The position numbers and the translations under genes were made by a program. The notes below the pieces were generated by a model. The model ran no database searches and had not been told where the DNA came from. It saw only the letters and a program-made list of their open reading frames with translations. A DNA stretch of 64,000 nt from Pararhizobium sp. A13 (GTDB lineage: Bacteria; Pseudomonadota; Alphaproteobacteria; Rhizobiales; Rhizobiaceae), in NCBI RefSeq assembly GCF_040126305.1, contig NZ_CP149510.1, positions 3,793,001-3,857,000 on the forward strand, read 5' to 3'. Within the stretch, counting starts at the first letter, position 1, and each line of letters starts with the position of its first letter. Shown piece by piece: positions 26,406-35,572 of the stretch.

Positions 26406-27514
26406 TGACGGGCGGCGGACCACTCACGGGTCCGGCGCTAACGACGGGTCCGGCTGCGGGGGGCGAAGGTCTCTCGCAGTCAGCACTCGTCTCCGGAACG
26501 CCGGTCACGCCCCCGACGGGTGTCGTGACCGGCACGTTCTGGCGCCGTTTCACCCTGCGCCGCCCCTTGGCGGCCCTCATCATCCAGCGCCTGGGATTAA
26601 GCGTTGGTCTCCTCTTTGCCGTGTCGCTGATGATCTTCGGCGGCGTGGAAGCCCTGCCCGGCGATTTCGCCACCACCTATCTCGGCCAGTCCGCGACACC
26701 GCAGGCGGTTGAAAACATCCGCAAGGATCTTGGCCTCGACAAGCCGCTCAGCGAACGCTACCTCAACTGGCTCGGCGGCGCCGTCAAGGGGGATTTCGGC
26801 ACCTCCTGGGCCAGCAAGAACTCCGTCAGCGAACAGATCGGTAAGCGGCTTGGAAACTCGCTGTTCCTCGCTTTCTTCGCCGCACTGGTATCCGTGCCGC
26901 TCGCCGTCGCGCTCGGCATGCTCGCGGTGCAATATCGAAACCGGCTGCCGGACAAGATCATCAACGTCATATCGCTCGCGGCGATCTCGCTCCCCGAGTT
27001 CTTCGTCGGCTACCTGCTGATCCTGTTCTTCGCGGTTCAGCTGGGCGTCGCGACCTTCCCGGCCACTGTCTATGACAGCATGGGCTTCGGTGAACGGCTT
27101 TCGGCCATCGCCCTGCCGGTTGCAACCCTCGTGCTCGTCGTTCTCGCCCATATGATGCGCATGACCCGGGCGGCGATCCTCAACGTCATGTCGTCGGCTT
27201 ATGTCGAGACAGCGGAACTGAAGGGCCTCAGCGCCTTTCGGATCATTGCCCGGCACGCAGCACCCAATGCCGTTGCGCCTGTCATCAACGTCATCGCGCT
27301 CAACCTCGCCTATCTCGTCGTCGGCGTCGTCGTCGTGGAAGTGGTGTTCGTCTATCCGGGTATGGGCCAGTACATGGTCGATGCCGTCACGGTGCGCGAC
27401 ATGCCAGTGGTGCAGGCCTGCGGCCTGATCTTCGCCGCCTTCTACATTTTCCTCAACATGGCCGCGGATATTCTTGCCATCCTCGCCAATCCAAGATTGA
27501 GGCACCCACGATGA
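26405..27514 (+). CDS. ABC transporter permease, DppB type, with Gly/Thr/Pro-rich N-terminal extension
   Basis: Inner-membrane subunit of the importer, 369 residues, with the DppB/OppB pattern (LRRPLAALIIQRLG, GDFGTSWASK, EAA-like ETAELKGLSAFRIIARH near residue 275). The ATG shares one base with the upstream stop (TGATG). The first ~42 residues are a low-complexity Gly/Thr/Pro/Ser-rich tail not usual in DppB, which normally begins at the first membrane helix. A later start is hard to support because no in-frame ATG precedes FWRRFTLRR. Confidence 0.85.
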   Translation: MTGGGPLTGPALTTGPAAGGEGLSQSALVSGTPVTPPTGVVTGTFWRRFTLRRPLAALIIQRLGLSVGLLFAVSLMIFGGVEALPGDFATTYLGQSATPQAVENIRKDLGLDKPLSERYLNWLGGAVKGDFGTSWASKNSVSEQIGKRLGNSLFLAFFAALVSVPLAVALGMLAVQYRNRLPDKIINVISLAAISLPEFFVGYLLILFFAVQLGVATFPATVYDSMGFGERLSAIALPVATLVLVVLAHMMRMTRAAILNVMSSAYVETAELKGLSAFRIIARHAAPNAVAPVINVIALNLAYLVVGVVVVEVVFVYPGMGQYMVDAVTVRDMPVVQACGLIFAAFYIFLNMAADILAILANPRLRHPR

Positions 27515-28338
27515 GATTGAGCTCCATTCCCTTAAGTGCCTGGGTCGGTATCGCCGGTATCACGCTTGCCCTGATCTGCGCCATCTTCGCCCCCTGGATC
27601 GCTCCCTATGGCGAGCGCGACGTGGTCGGCGACATCTGGCTGCCGATGGGCGGCGACTTTCTGCTCGGCACTGACAATCTCGGCCGCGACCTGTTTTCGC
27701 GTCTGGTCTACGGGGCGCGGACGACGATCTTCGTCGCCCTTGCGGCAACCGCCATTTCGTTTTCGCTGGGCATGCTGCTTTCCTTCACGGCGGCTGTCAC
27801 CGGCGGCTTCATCGACCAGTTGTTCTCGCGTTTCAACGACCTGATGATGGCGATCCCGACCTTGATCTTCGCCCTCGTCGTGCTTGCCGTCTTGCCGCAG
27901 CAGCTCTGGATTCTGATCCTGGTCATGGCGGTGCTCGACAGTACCCGCGTCTTCCGCATCGGCCGCGCCGTGGCACTCGATGTCGCGGTGATGGAGTTCG
28001 TCGAGGCCGCGCGCCTTCGCGGCGAGGGCACAAGCTGGATCATCTTCCGGGAAATCCTGCCCAACACACTGTCGCCGCTTCTCGCCGAATTCGGCCTGCG
28101 TTTTGCCTTCTCGATCCTGTTCCTGTCCACCCTCTCCTTCCTCGGTCTCGGCATCCAGCCGCCGGCCGCAGACTGGGGCGGCATGGTCAAGGACAACAAG
28201 GACGGTATCATCTTCGGCATCTCGGCAGCCCTGATACCGGGCGGGGCGATTGCCGGCCTTGCGATCTGCGTCAACCTCGTCGTCGACTGGCTGATGAAGC
28301 GAACCTCGAGCCTCAAGGGAGGGCGCGGCGATGCCTGA
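27511..28338 (+). CDS. ABC transporter permease, DppC type
   Basis: Second permease, 275 residues. DppC landmarks: first helix at about 8-30, FLLGTDNLGRDLFSRLVYGARTT near residue 50, EAA loop EFVEAARLRGEGTSWIIFREILPN near 163, and LSFLGLGIQPPAADWGGMV near 208. It overlaps the upstream gene by four bases (ATGA) and the ATPase gene by eight, showing tight coupling. Confidence 0.9.
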   Translation: MRLSSIPLSAWVGIAGITLALICAIFAPWIAPYGERDVVGDIWLPMGGDFLLGTDNLGRDLFSRLVYGARTTIFVALAATAISFSLGMLLSFTAAVTGGFIDQLFSRFNDLMMAIPTLIFALVVLAVLPQQLWILILVMAVLDSTRVFRIGRAVALDVAVMEFVEAARLRGEGTSWIIFREILPNTLSPLLAEFGLRFAFSILFLSTLSFLGLGIQPPAADWGGMVKDNKDGIIFGISAALIPGGAIAGLAICVNLVVDWLMKRTSSLKGGRGDA

Positions 28339-29983
28339 ATCTCTATCTGTTAAGAATGGGCTTCTTTCCGTCAGGAACCTGAAAATCGAGGCCACCAGCT
28401 ACCCGCCGGGCGAGCCACCGAAGACCGTAACCCTGGTCGAAAACGTGTCGTTCGACCTGCAGAAGGGCAAAGTGCTCGGCCTGATCGGCGAAAGCGGCGC
28501 CGGCAAGTCGACGATCGGCCTCTCCGCCCTCGCCTATGGCCGTGGCGGCGCATCCATCACCGGCGGTCAGGTGCTGCTCAACGGCAAGGATATCCTGACC
28601 CTTGGCCGCGACGGCGTCCGCACCATCCGTGGCTGCAAGGTCTGCTACGTCGCCCAGTCTGCCGCCGCAGCCTTCAACCCGGCCCACAAGCTCGGCGAAC
28701 AGGTGATCGAGGCGTCGCTGCGCCACAAGATCATGAGCCGGACGGAGGCGGAAAAACGGGCGCTCTACCTCTTCAAGGTGCTCGGCCTCCCGAACCCTGA
28801 AACTTTCGGCGACCGCTATCCGCATCAGGTCTCCGGCGGCCAGCTGCAGCGTGCGATGACCGCCATGGCGCTCTGCCCCAATCCGGAGTTGATCGTCTTC
28901 GACGAACCGACCACGGCGCTCGACGTTACCACCCAGATCGACGTTCTGGCGGCGATCAAGCATGCAATCGAGGAAACGCACACCGCAGCCCTCTACATCA
29001 CCCACGATCTCGCCGTCGTCGCCCAGATCTCCGACGACATCATGGTGCTGCGCCATGGCAAGACCGTCGAATACGGAACGACCAAGCAGATCATCGAAGC
29101 GCCGAACGAAGACTATACGCGCGCCCTCGTCAGCGTCCGCCAGACCAAGCGCGAGGAAGCCAGGGATCAGAGCAATACGCTGCTCAAGATCGAGCATGTC
29201 AGCGCCGGTTATGCCAACGGTTTCAAGGTGCTGCATGACGTTTCCATGCATCTGCCCAAGGGCCAGACGCTGGCGATCGTCGGCGAAAGTGGCTCAGGGA
29301 AATCGACGCTCGCGCGCGTCATCACAGGGCTGCTGCCACCCTCGGAAGGCAAGATCACCTTCGATGGAAAGGAGCTACCAAAAGCGCTGAGTGCACGCAC
29401 CAAGGACGAGCTTCGCCGCGTGCAGATGATCTACCAGATGGCCGACACGGCGATGAACCCGCGCCAGACGGTGCGCAACATCATCGGCCGGCCGATCTCC
29501 TTCTACTATGGCCTGCACGGCGCCAAGAAGACGGAGCGCGTCAAGCAACTGCTCGACCAGATCGAGATGGGCGACCGGTTCCTCGACCGCTATCCGGCCG
29601 AACTGTCCGGCGGCCAGAAGCAGCGCGTCGCGATCGCCCGGGCACTGGCGGCAAAACCAGAACTGATCCTCTGCGACGAACCGACCTCGGCGCTCGATCC
29701 GCTGGTGGCTGAAGGCATCCTGAATCTGCTTCTGAAGCTTCAGGAGGAAACCGCTGTTTCCTATGTCTTTATCACCCACGACATCGCCATCGTCCGCGCC
29801 ATCGCCGACAGCGTCGCCGTCATGCACAGGGGCAAGCTCGTGCGCTTCGGCCCGAAGTCCAAGGTACTCTCGCCGCCCTTCGACGACTACACCGATCTAC
29901 TCCTGAAGTCGGTGCCGGAAATGGAAATCGGCTGGCTGGAGAAGGTGCTGACGACGCGGCGCATGGAGAGTGCGGGGAATTGA
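28331..29983 (+). CDS. ABC transporter ATP-binding protein, fused DppD-DppF type
   Basis: A 550-residue protein with two complete nucleotide-binding domains. First half: Walker A GESGAGKST near residue 55, signature VSGGQLQRAM near 165, Walker B LIVFDEPTTALD near 187. Second half: GESGSGKST near 316, LSGGQKQRVA near 424, Walker B LILCDEPTSALD near 446. Both halves look catalytically competent. Such fusions serve peptide/nickel/opine importers in many rhizobia. Last gene of the operon. Confidence 0.92.
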   Translation: MPESLSVKNGLLSVRNLKIEATSYPPGEPPKTVTLVENVSFDLQKGKVLGLIGESGAGKSTIGLSALAYGRGGASITGGQVLLNGKDILTLGRDGVRTIRGCKVCYVAQSAAAAFNPAHKLGEQVIEASLRHKIMSRTEAEKRALYLFKVLGLPNPETFGDRYPHQVSGGQLQRAMTAMALCPNPELIVFDEPTTALDVTTQIDVLAAIKHAIEETHTAALYITHDLAVVAQISDDIMVLRHGKTVEYGTTKQIIEAPNEDYTRALVSVRQTKREEARDQSNTLLKIEHVSAGYANGFKVLHDVSMHLPKGQTLAIVGESGSGKSTLARVITGLLPPSEGKITFDGKELPKALSARTKDELRRVQMIYQMADTAMNPRQTVRNIIGRPISFYYGLHGAKKTERVKQLLDQIEMGDRFLDRYPAELSGGQKQRVAIARALAAKPELILCDEPTSALDPLVAEGILNLLLKLQEETAVSYVFITHDIAIVRAIADSVAVMHRGKLVRFGPKSKVLSPPFDDYTDLLLKSVPEMEIGWLEKVLTTRRMESAGN

Positions 29984-30024
29984 TCATGCCGCGGCGGTTT
30001 GACCATGACGTGGAAAACTTCTAA

Positions 30025-30043
30025 AATGACCACAGTAGTCATT
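30025..30043. promoter_or_regulatory. Palindromic operator before the toxin-antitoxin pair
   Basis: AATGAC and GTCATT are exact inverted repeats around a 7-base spacer, ending 11 bases before the antitoxin ATG. Phd/YefM antitoxins autoregulate by binding such palindromes, so this is a likely operator. Confidence 0.65.
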
Positions 30044-30054
30044 AAAGGTGCTCC

Positions 30055-30300
30055 ATGAAGGAAATTCAGCTGCGCGACGCCAAGGCAACGCTATCGTCCG
30101 TCGTGGACGAAGCGTTGCATGGCAAGGCGTCGATCATCACGAGACATGGTCGCAAGGAGGCCGTCATCATGTCCTATGAGGAATATCGCCGGCTTTCCGA
30201 CGTTCCGAGTTTCGGCTGGCTGCTCACCCATTCTCCTCTGGAGGACGACGACATCCCGGACCGCAAGCCCGCGCGTGCGCTGAGCGATCAGTCGTTTTGA
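30055..30300 (+). CDS. Type II antitoxin, Phd/YefM family
   Basis: An 81-residue antitoxin with the Phd/YefM N-terminal DNA-binding fold (IQLRDAKATLSSVVDEALHGK, ITRHGRKEAVIMSYEEYRRL). Its C-terminal tail (GWLLTHSPLEDDDIPDRKPAR) would wrap the toxin. The stop shares a base with the toxin start, and the operator palindrome lies just upstream. Function: neutralises the PIN toxin and represses its own promoter. Confidence 0.88.
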   Translation: MKEIQLRDAKATLSSVVDEALHGKASIITRHGRKEAVIMSYEEYRRLSDVPSFGWLLTHSPLEDDDIPDRKPARALSDQSF

Positions 30301-30746
30301 TGTACCTGCTCGACACGAACTTCCTGTCGGTGATCGGCCCAAGACGTCTCCACGCGCCGGAAGAAGCGGCGGTGCGCAAATGGATCGAAGACAGCTCCAA
30401 CAGGCTGTTCCTGTCGGTCATATCCATCTCGGAAGTCGAACTGGGGATTGCGAAGGCCGCGCGACTGGGTGCGTCGAAAAAGGCCGGCGATCTGGCCAAC
30501 TGGCTGAACAGCATCGTCCATCTCTATGCAAGCCGTATCCTGACGCTCGATCTCCACACGGCTCGGCTTACCGGACGATTGCTCGACAAGGCCCATGGAA
30601 CTGGCGGTGACCCCGGCTATGAGGATGCGGCGATTGCGGCGACCGCGATGACGCAGGACTTGACCGTGCTGACGCGCAACACCCGCCACTTCAAAACGAT
30701 GGAGGTTCCCTGCCTCAATCCCTACGAAGGTTTGCCAACGACATGA
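30300..30746 (+). CDS. Type II toxin, PIN-domain ribonuclease (VapC-like)
   Basis: A 148-residue PIN-domain protein. The acidic residues expected for the metal site are visible: LLDTN near residue 5, SEVELGIAKA near 45, and DAAIAATA near 108. VapC-type toxins cut initiator tRNA or other structured RNA. Pairing a PIN toxin with a Phd/YefM antitoxin is a common hybrid arrangement. The pair sits between a transporter operon and the PAAR-like gene, a typical accessory insertion site. Confidence 0.87.
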   Translation: MYLLDTNFLSVIGPRRLHAPEEAAVRKWIEDSSNRLFLSVISISEVELGIAKAARLGASKKAGDLANWLNSIVHLYASRILTLDLHTARLTGRLLDKAHGTGGDPGYEDAAIAATAMTQDLTVLTRNTRHFKTMEVPCLNPYEGLPTT

Positions 30747-30793
30747 ACGCCGTCTCCAGGGCAACCGTGCTTTTTGCGTGGCAAAGAACGCCG

Positions 30794-31129
30794 TCATTTC
30801 GGTGTGCAGGCGACGTCGCCCGTGCGCTGTGCGGCCTCGCCTTCCAACATGACCGAAGGATCGCCCTTCGCCGAGCAATCTCCCTTCACGCCGGCGCCCG
30901 AGCGAAAATGCACGACGGGCTGGCCTTCGATAAAAATGCTCGGCACGATCTCGTAGAGCTCGGGCGGGCAGTTAGCGACATCGGACATGCGCAACGCCGG
31001 CTGACCGCCGATCATGACGCTGGTGGCGCCCGACAGCGCGCAGGCCGGCAGCGGCGGGGCGTCGTCAGCAACGGCGGGAACTGCGAAGGCAAGGATCAAA
31101 ATGCCTGCCAAAACATTTCTCTTCAACAT
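30794..31129 (-). CDS. Small exported protein with PAAR-like repeats
   Basis: A 111-residue protein with a clear signal peptide (MLKRNVLAGILILAF, cut after AVADD). The mature part holds three similar segments, each with S-V/I-x-I/L-x-G near the start (SVMIGGQPALR, SIFIEGQPVVH, SVMLEGEAAQR), and four cysteines. Such three-fold repeats resemble the PAAR cone that caps type VI secretion spikes, but PAAR proteins normally lack Sec signals, and no T6SS genes are present here. Start at 31129; ORF extension to 31174 is unlikely. Function unknown. Confidence 0.7.
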   Translation of the reverse strand: MLKRNVLAGILILAFAVPAVADDAPPLPACALSGATSVMIGGQPALRMSDVANCPPELYEIVPSIFIEGQPVVHFRSGAGVKGDCSAKGDPSVMLEGEAAQRTGDVACTPK

Positions 31130-31191
31130 TCTCGTCCTCCCGCGACGCCGCCAACAATGCGGCCGCGACAGCATGCAGAAAAGACCAGGAC

Positions 31192-33192
31192 ATGACCACA
31201 GGCAATTTCACCGTCATCGAAAACCAATGGATCGTCCTCAAGGACGGCACGCGGATGGCCGCGCGCATCTGGTTGCCGGAAGGCACGGATCAGCACCCCG
31301 TTCCGGCGGTGTTCGAATACCTGCCCTATCGCAAGCGTGACGGCACCAGCCCGCGTGACGAATCCACCTATCCGGTCTTTGCGGCCGCAGGCATTGCCGG
31401 CGTTCGCGTCGATATCCGCGGTTCTGGTGAATCCGACGGCGTCATCGACGGCGAGTACACACCGCGCGAACTGGCCGACGGTTGCGAACTGATCGCCTGG
31501 ATCGCCGCACAGCCCTGGTCGAACGGCAAGGTCGGCATGATGGGCATTTCCTGGGGCGGCTTCAACTGCCTGCAGGTGGCGGCGCTGAAGCCGCCTGCTC
31601 TGAAGGCGGTGATCTCGATCGCCTCGACCGTCGACCGCTACAACGACGACATCCACTACAAGAATGGCACGCATCTCTCCGCCCAGCTTTCCTGGGCGGC
31701 GACCATGCTGGCCTACCAATCCCGTTCGCCCGACCCGGCGCTGGTCGGCGACATGTGGAGGCAGATGTGGCTGGAGCGCCTGGCGCTGGAGCCCTTCTTC
31801 ATCGAAGAGTGGCTGGAGCACCAGCGCCGCGACGGTTTCTGGAAACACGGCTCGATCTGCGAGGATTTCGATGGCTTCCCGATACCGGCCATGGTTATCG
31901 CCGGCTGGGCCGACGGTTACCGCAACACGCCGATGAAAGCCGCTGAAGGTCTTGGCGACCGGGTGAAGGCCCTGATCGGCCCCTGGGTGCACAAATATCC
32001 ACATTTCGCATGGCCGAAACCGCGCGCCGATTTCCACGGCGAAGCAATCGCCTGGTGGAATCGCTGGCTGCGCGACGAAGACACCGGCGTCGAGGCTTTG
32101 CCGCAGATGCGCGCCTTCATTCTTGACGGCCCGAAGCCGGCGCTCCGCCGCAATGTGGAGCCAGGTTTCTGGATTGCCAAGGATCAGTGGCGACTGCCGG
32201 AAATGCAGTGCTTCTATGTCGACCAGTTCGGAAGCCTGCAGGACGGCATGCCGATCGCCGGTGCCCACGACCACAACGCATATCTGAGATCGCCGCTCGA
32301 TACCGGGACAGCGGCGGGTGAATGGTTCACGCTGAAGCCGGACGCCGAAATGGCGGGCGACCAGCGCATCGACGATGCCGGCTCGCTCACCTTCGAAACC
32401 GCGCCGCTGACGCATGCGGTCGACTATCTCGGCCAGCCGGTGCTCACCGTCGAACTCGCCTGCGACGGCAATTGGGCAAACCTCATCGCTCGCCTCGTCG
32501 ATATCCATCCGGATGGTACGGCGACCCGCGTCACCTTCGGCGTCCTCAATCTCGCCCACCGCGACGGTTACGCCGAACCGAAGCCGATGGAGAAGGGCAA
32601 GAAGACGCAAATCCGGCTGGTGCTTGATGCCTGCGGCTACCGCTTCGGCGCCGGCCACCGCATCCGCCTGTCGCTCTCGACATCCTACTGGCCGATGGTC
32701 CTGCCGGCCCCGTCCGATCCGGGCCTGACGCTCGACCTCGCCTCCCTCGGCCTTGCCCTACCGAAACTCGGCGACCATCAGGTCATCACCATGCCGGAAC
32801 CGGCAAATCCCGATCCGCTGCCGAAATATATCGAGCACGCGGCGGGAAAGACCAGCCGCCGTGTCGAGCGTGATATGACGACCGGCAAGACGCATTATTA
32901 TATTTTCGAGGACACCGGTCTTTTCGAACACCCGGATACCGGCTTTGCCACTCAGGATATCCGCAACGAGATGTGGACCATCGCTGCGGACGATCCCCTG
33001 TCGATGACCGGCGTCTCGACCTGGACCTGCATTGCCAAACGCGAAAACTGGTCGGTCAAGACCGTTTCGGTCTCGCGGATCGGCTGCACAGCAACGGAAT
33101 GGCTGACGTCGGCTTCGGTAACGGCCTTTGAAGGCGCCACGCAGATTTTTGAAAAGACCTTCGAGAAGCGCATCCCCCGCGACTTCATGTAA
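31192..33192 (+). CDS. CocE/NonD-family alpha/beta hydrolase (X-Pro dipeptidyl-peptidase S15 type)
   Basis: A 666-residue serine hydrolase. The nucleophile elbow is GISWGG near residue 122, preceded by VRVDIRGSGESDG near 70, a family hallmark. The catalytic Asp/His lie near AGWADG and KYPHFAWP (about 240-280). The C-terminal jelly-roll domain starts around 400. Relatives cleave ester or amide substrates such as cocaine, glutaryl-7-ACA or X-Pro peptides. No signal peptide, so cytoplasmic. Substrate unknown. Confidence 0.85.
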   Translation: MTTGNFTVIENQWIVLKDGTRMAARIWLPEGTDQHPVPAVFEYLPYRKRDGTSPRDESTYPVFAAAGIAGVRVDIRGSGESDGVIDGEYTPRELADGCELIAWIAAQPWSNGKVGMMGISWGGFNCLQVAALKPPALKAVISIASTVDRYNDDIHYKNGTHLSAQLSWAATMLAYQSRSPDPALVGDMWRQMWLERLALEPFFIEEWLEHQRRDGFWKHGSICEDFDGFPIPAMVIAGWADGYRNTPMKAAEGLGDRVKALIGPWVHKYPHFAWPKPRADFHGEAIAWWNRWLRDEDTGVEALPQMRAFILDGPKPALRRNVEPGFWIAKDQWRLPEMQCFYVDQFGSLQDGMPIAGAHDHNAYLRSPLDTGTAAGEWFTLKPDAEMAGDQRIDDAGSLTFETAPLTHAVDYLGQPVLTVELACDGNWANLIARLVDIHPDGTATRVTFGVLNLAHRDGYAEPKPMEKGKKTQIRLVLDACGYRFGAGHRIRLSLSTSYWPMVLPAPSDPGLTLDLASLGLALPKLGDHQVITMPEPANPDPLPKYIEHAAGKTSRRVERDMTTGKTHYYIFEDTGLFEHPDTGFATQDIRNEMWTIAADDPLSMTGVSTWTCIAKRENWSVKTVSVSRIGCTATEWLTSASVTAFEGATQIFEKTFEKRIPRDFM

Positions 33193-33598
33193 AGGATCGG
33201 ACGGGCGTCGCCTCAGCCAAGGCGTCAAGCGCCCGCTCCGCGTCCTGCACCGGCACGAAAATGTGGTCGTGGTGATAGGCCGCGACCACATTGGCGCTGA
33301 TGCCATGCCGCGTCAGCGCCGCCGCGACCGCCGCCGTCAATCCGACAGCCTCAAGCGCGGAATGCACTGTCAGCGTGATGCAGCGCATCACCGGCCCATA
33401 AGCCAGTCTGGCCTTGTCTGCCGCTGTGCGCTCGAGGATCAGCGTCAGGCCTTCGTCCTCGCGGAAGAAGCCGAGCGGCGACAGCGAAAGCCAGTCGCCC
33501 GCCTCCGCGTCCGGCACCGTGCAATAGACATATTCTGCGGGACGCAAGTCCGGGCGCATGTCGCGCAAGAGCACTTCGAGATCGGTAATAGCCGTCAT
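33185..33598 (-). CDS. ACT-domain protein (DUF2241 type)
   Basis: A 137-residue protein with a DUF2241-like N-terminal segment (DLEVLLRDMRPDLRPAEYVYCTV) and an ACT-like C-terminal fold (HSALEAVGLTAAVAAALTRHGISANVVAAYHHDHIFVPV). ACT domains commonly bind amino acids, but this family's role is undefined. Start MTAITDLE at 33598 is preferred over the 33625 extension. The 3' end overlaps the hydrolase stop by eight bases, convergent. Confidence 0.8.
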   Translation of the reverse strand: MTAITDLEVLLRDMRPDLRPAEYVYCTVPDAEAGDWLSLSPLGFFREDEGLTLILERTAADKARLAYGPVMRCITLTVHSALEAVGLTAAVAAALTRHGISANVVAAYHHDHIFVPVQDAERALDALAEATPVRSFT

Positions 33599-33783
33599 AT
33601 CCTGCATCCATTCCTTCTGCATCACACAAGCGTGTAGCGTTGCGGCCGACCTCTCACATTGGCGTTACGCACGCATTTGCGATTTGACCCGTGAAGGAGC
33701 GTCAGGCCACAGTTTACTCACAACGCAAAGGCGCGTTGGATTCAAGCCGTGAGCCTATGTCCGCGACAGACAGGAGGAATGCC

Positions 33784-34524
33784 ATGCCGTCCATCAAAAC
33801 ACAAACAGCCTTGCGAACGACCGGACGCTCCCTCGCCCTCCGCCTTGGCGCAACCGCGATCGCTGCCGCGCTCTTCGCGATGTCCTCAACTTTCAGCAAC
33901 GCCGCCGAGGAAGCCGTCGTCATTCCTCCTCCGGCGATCGACGAAACGGCCAGCGCGACGACCGAGAAGGCCGTCTTCGCCGGCGGCTGCTTCTGGGGCG
34001 TGCAGGGTGTCTTCCAGCATGTGAAGGGCGTGAAGAACGCGGTCTCCGGCTATTCCGGCGGGACGAAAGACACAGCCGTCTACGAAACCGTCAGCAGCGG
34101 TGATACGGGTCACGCAGAGTCAGTCGAGATCACTTACAATCCGAAAGAGGTCACCTACGGTCAGCTGCTGCAGATCTTCTTCTCGGTGGCGCATAATCCA
34201 ACGCAGTTGAACTATCAGGGCCCAGACCACGGCACGCAATACCGCTCGGAAATCTTCACCACCACTGGTGAGCAGAAGAAGATCGCGCAAAGCTATATCG
34301 CCCAGCTCGACAAGGCTAAGGTATTCGGCGAACCGGTCGTCACCAAGGTCTCGGATATGGCCGCCTTCTATCCGGCCGAGGAATATCACCAGGATTTCCT
34401 GACGCTCAATCCGACCTACCCCTACATCGTCTACAACGACATGCCGAAGATCGAAAACCTGAAAGCACTGTTCCCGGCGAAATTCAGCCCAAAGCCGGTT
34501 CTGGTCCTGAAAGCCAAGGGTTAG
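33784..34524 (+). CDS. msrA: Peptide-methionine (S)-S-oxide reductase, exported form
   Basis: Reduces methionine-S-sulfoxide in oxidised proteins or free methionine. The catalytic GCFWG motif is at about residue 64, followed by GYSGGT and GHAESVEITYNP. The protein is 246 residues; the first ~45 are a signal peptide or membrane anchor (ALRLGATAIAAALFAMSST ... NAAEE), so it probably acts in the periplasm. ATG at 33784 has AGGAGG upstream. It lies convergent with an alpha/beta hydrolase gene with no space between stops. Confidence 0.92.
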   Translation: MPSIKTQTALRTTGRSLALRLGATAIAAALFAMSSTFSNAAEEAVVIPPPAIDETASATTEKAVFAGGCFWGVQGVFQHVKGVKNAVSGYSGGTKDTAVYETVSSGDTGHAESVEITYNPKEVTYGQLLQIFFSVAHNPTQLNYQGPDHGTQYRSEIFTTTGEQKKIAQSYIAQLDKAKVFGEPVVTKVSDMAAFYPAEEYHQDFLTLNPTYPYIVYNDMPKIENLKALFPAKFSPKPVLVLKAKG

Positions 34525-35442
34525 CTAAAGCGTTCCAACGAGACCGCTGACCCCGAGGCAAATCTGACGGAAACCTTCCTGCGCGCCCGCGCTCATATGA
34601 CGGGCGCGCATCCAGGCATGGATCATCTGCGGCTCATCGCGGTAGGTCACATTCACGCCGGCAGCGATCAGCCGCTCGGCATAAAGAGCTGCGTCATCGC
34701 GCAACGGATCGAAATGCGCTGATGTGATATAGGCTGGAGGCAGGCCGGAGAAATCCTCTGCCTTCAGCGGGTGTGCAAAGGCGCTGTCAGCCGGTGCCTG
34801 CAAGACGTCCCGATAATAGGCTACGTCCGCCGCCGACAGGCCCGGCGCCTCGGCCATTTCGGCATAGGAGCCCGACGTCAGGTCGCCACCGAGCCCCGGA
34901 TAGATCAGCACCTGCCCGACGATACCGCCAACGACCTCCGCCTTGGCTTTCAGCGCAATCCCCGCCGCCAGATTGCCACCGGCGCTGTCGCCCGCAACAA
35001 CCAGCGGATGGCCATCGGCAAGCAGTGAGATCAGCACTTCAAAACAATCGTCGAACGCCGCCGGCCAGACATGCTCCGGCGCCAGCCGGTAATCGACTGA
35101 CACCAGCTCGGCCCGCGCCGCATGAGCGATCTCCGCGCAGATGGCATCATGGCTTTCGAGCGACCCGACCACGAAGCCGCCGCCATGGATGTAGAAAATC
35201 CGCGTTTGTGTCGCGATATCCGCCGGTCGATAGCGCCGCACGGGAATACGGCCGCTGACCTTCTCATCCTGCCGCGCCAGTCCTTGCGGCGATGGCGCAT
35301 CGAACTCGGCGCAAAGCGCGTCGTACCATCTGCGCTGTTGCTTGATCGGCGCGTCGACGGCATCGACGGGATAAAATTCTTCGCAGCGCTTGTGGAAACT
35401 GAGGATACCGGGTTCGGTGGGGAAAAGGCGGTGTGTTGTCAT
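34525..35442 (-). CDS. Alpha/beta hydrolase, hormone-sensitive-lipase type esterase
   Basis: A 305-residue esterase with the HSL oxyanion motif HGGGFVVGS near residue 85, nucleophile GDSAGGNLAAG near 150, catalytic Asp in SAHFDPLRDD near 248 and His in MIHAWMRA near 278. Acts on short acyl esters or amides in this family; no signal peptide. Divergent from parDE. Physiological substrate not evident. Confidence 0.88.
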   Translation of the reverse strand: MTTHRLFPTEPGILSFHKRCEEFYPVDAVDAPIKQQRRWYDALCAEFDAPSPQGLARQDEKVSGRIPVRRYRPADIATQTRIFYIHGGGFVVGSLESHDAICAEIAHAARAELVSVDYRLAPEHVWPAAFDDCFEVLISLLADGHPLVVAGDSAGGNLAAGIALKAKAEVVGGIVGQVLIYPGLGGDLTSGSYAEMAEAPGLSAADVAYYRDVLQAPADSAFAHPLKAEDFSGLPPAYITSAHFDPLRDDAALYAERLIAAGVNVTYRDEPQMIHAWMRARHMSAGAQEGFRQICLGVSGLVGTL

Positions 35443-35536
35443 GCGCGATCCATCCTGAGCAATGACCCACCATAGCTGGAATTCTGGTGGGTTCTGTCCT
35501 CAATCCGACATTCTGGAACTTCCGACACTTTCGAGT

Positions 35537-35549
35537 ATGACAATGTCAT
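35537..35549. promoter_or_regulatory. Palindrome before parDE, candidate ParD operator
   Basis: ATGACA-A-TGTCAT is a perfect palindrome 23 bases before the antitoxin start codon. Autoregulation by ParD at such a site is typical; function inferred. Confidence 0.55.
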
Positions 35550-35572
35550 GCTGTCGTTCTAATTTCAGCGCT

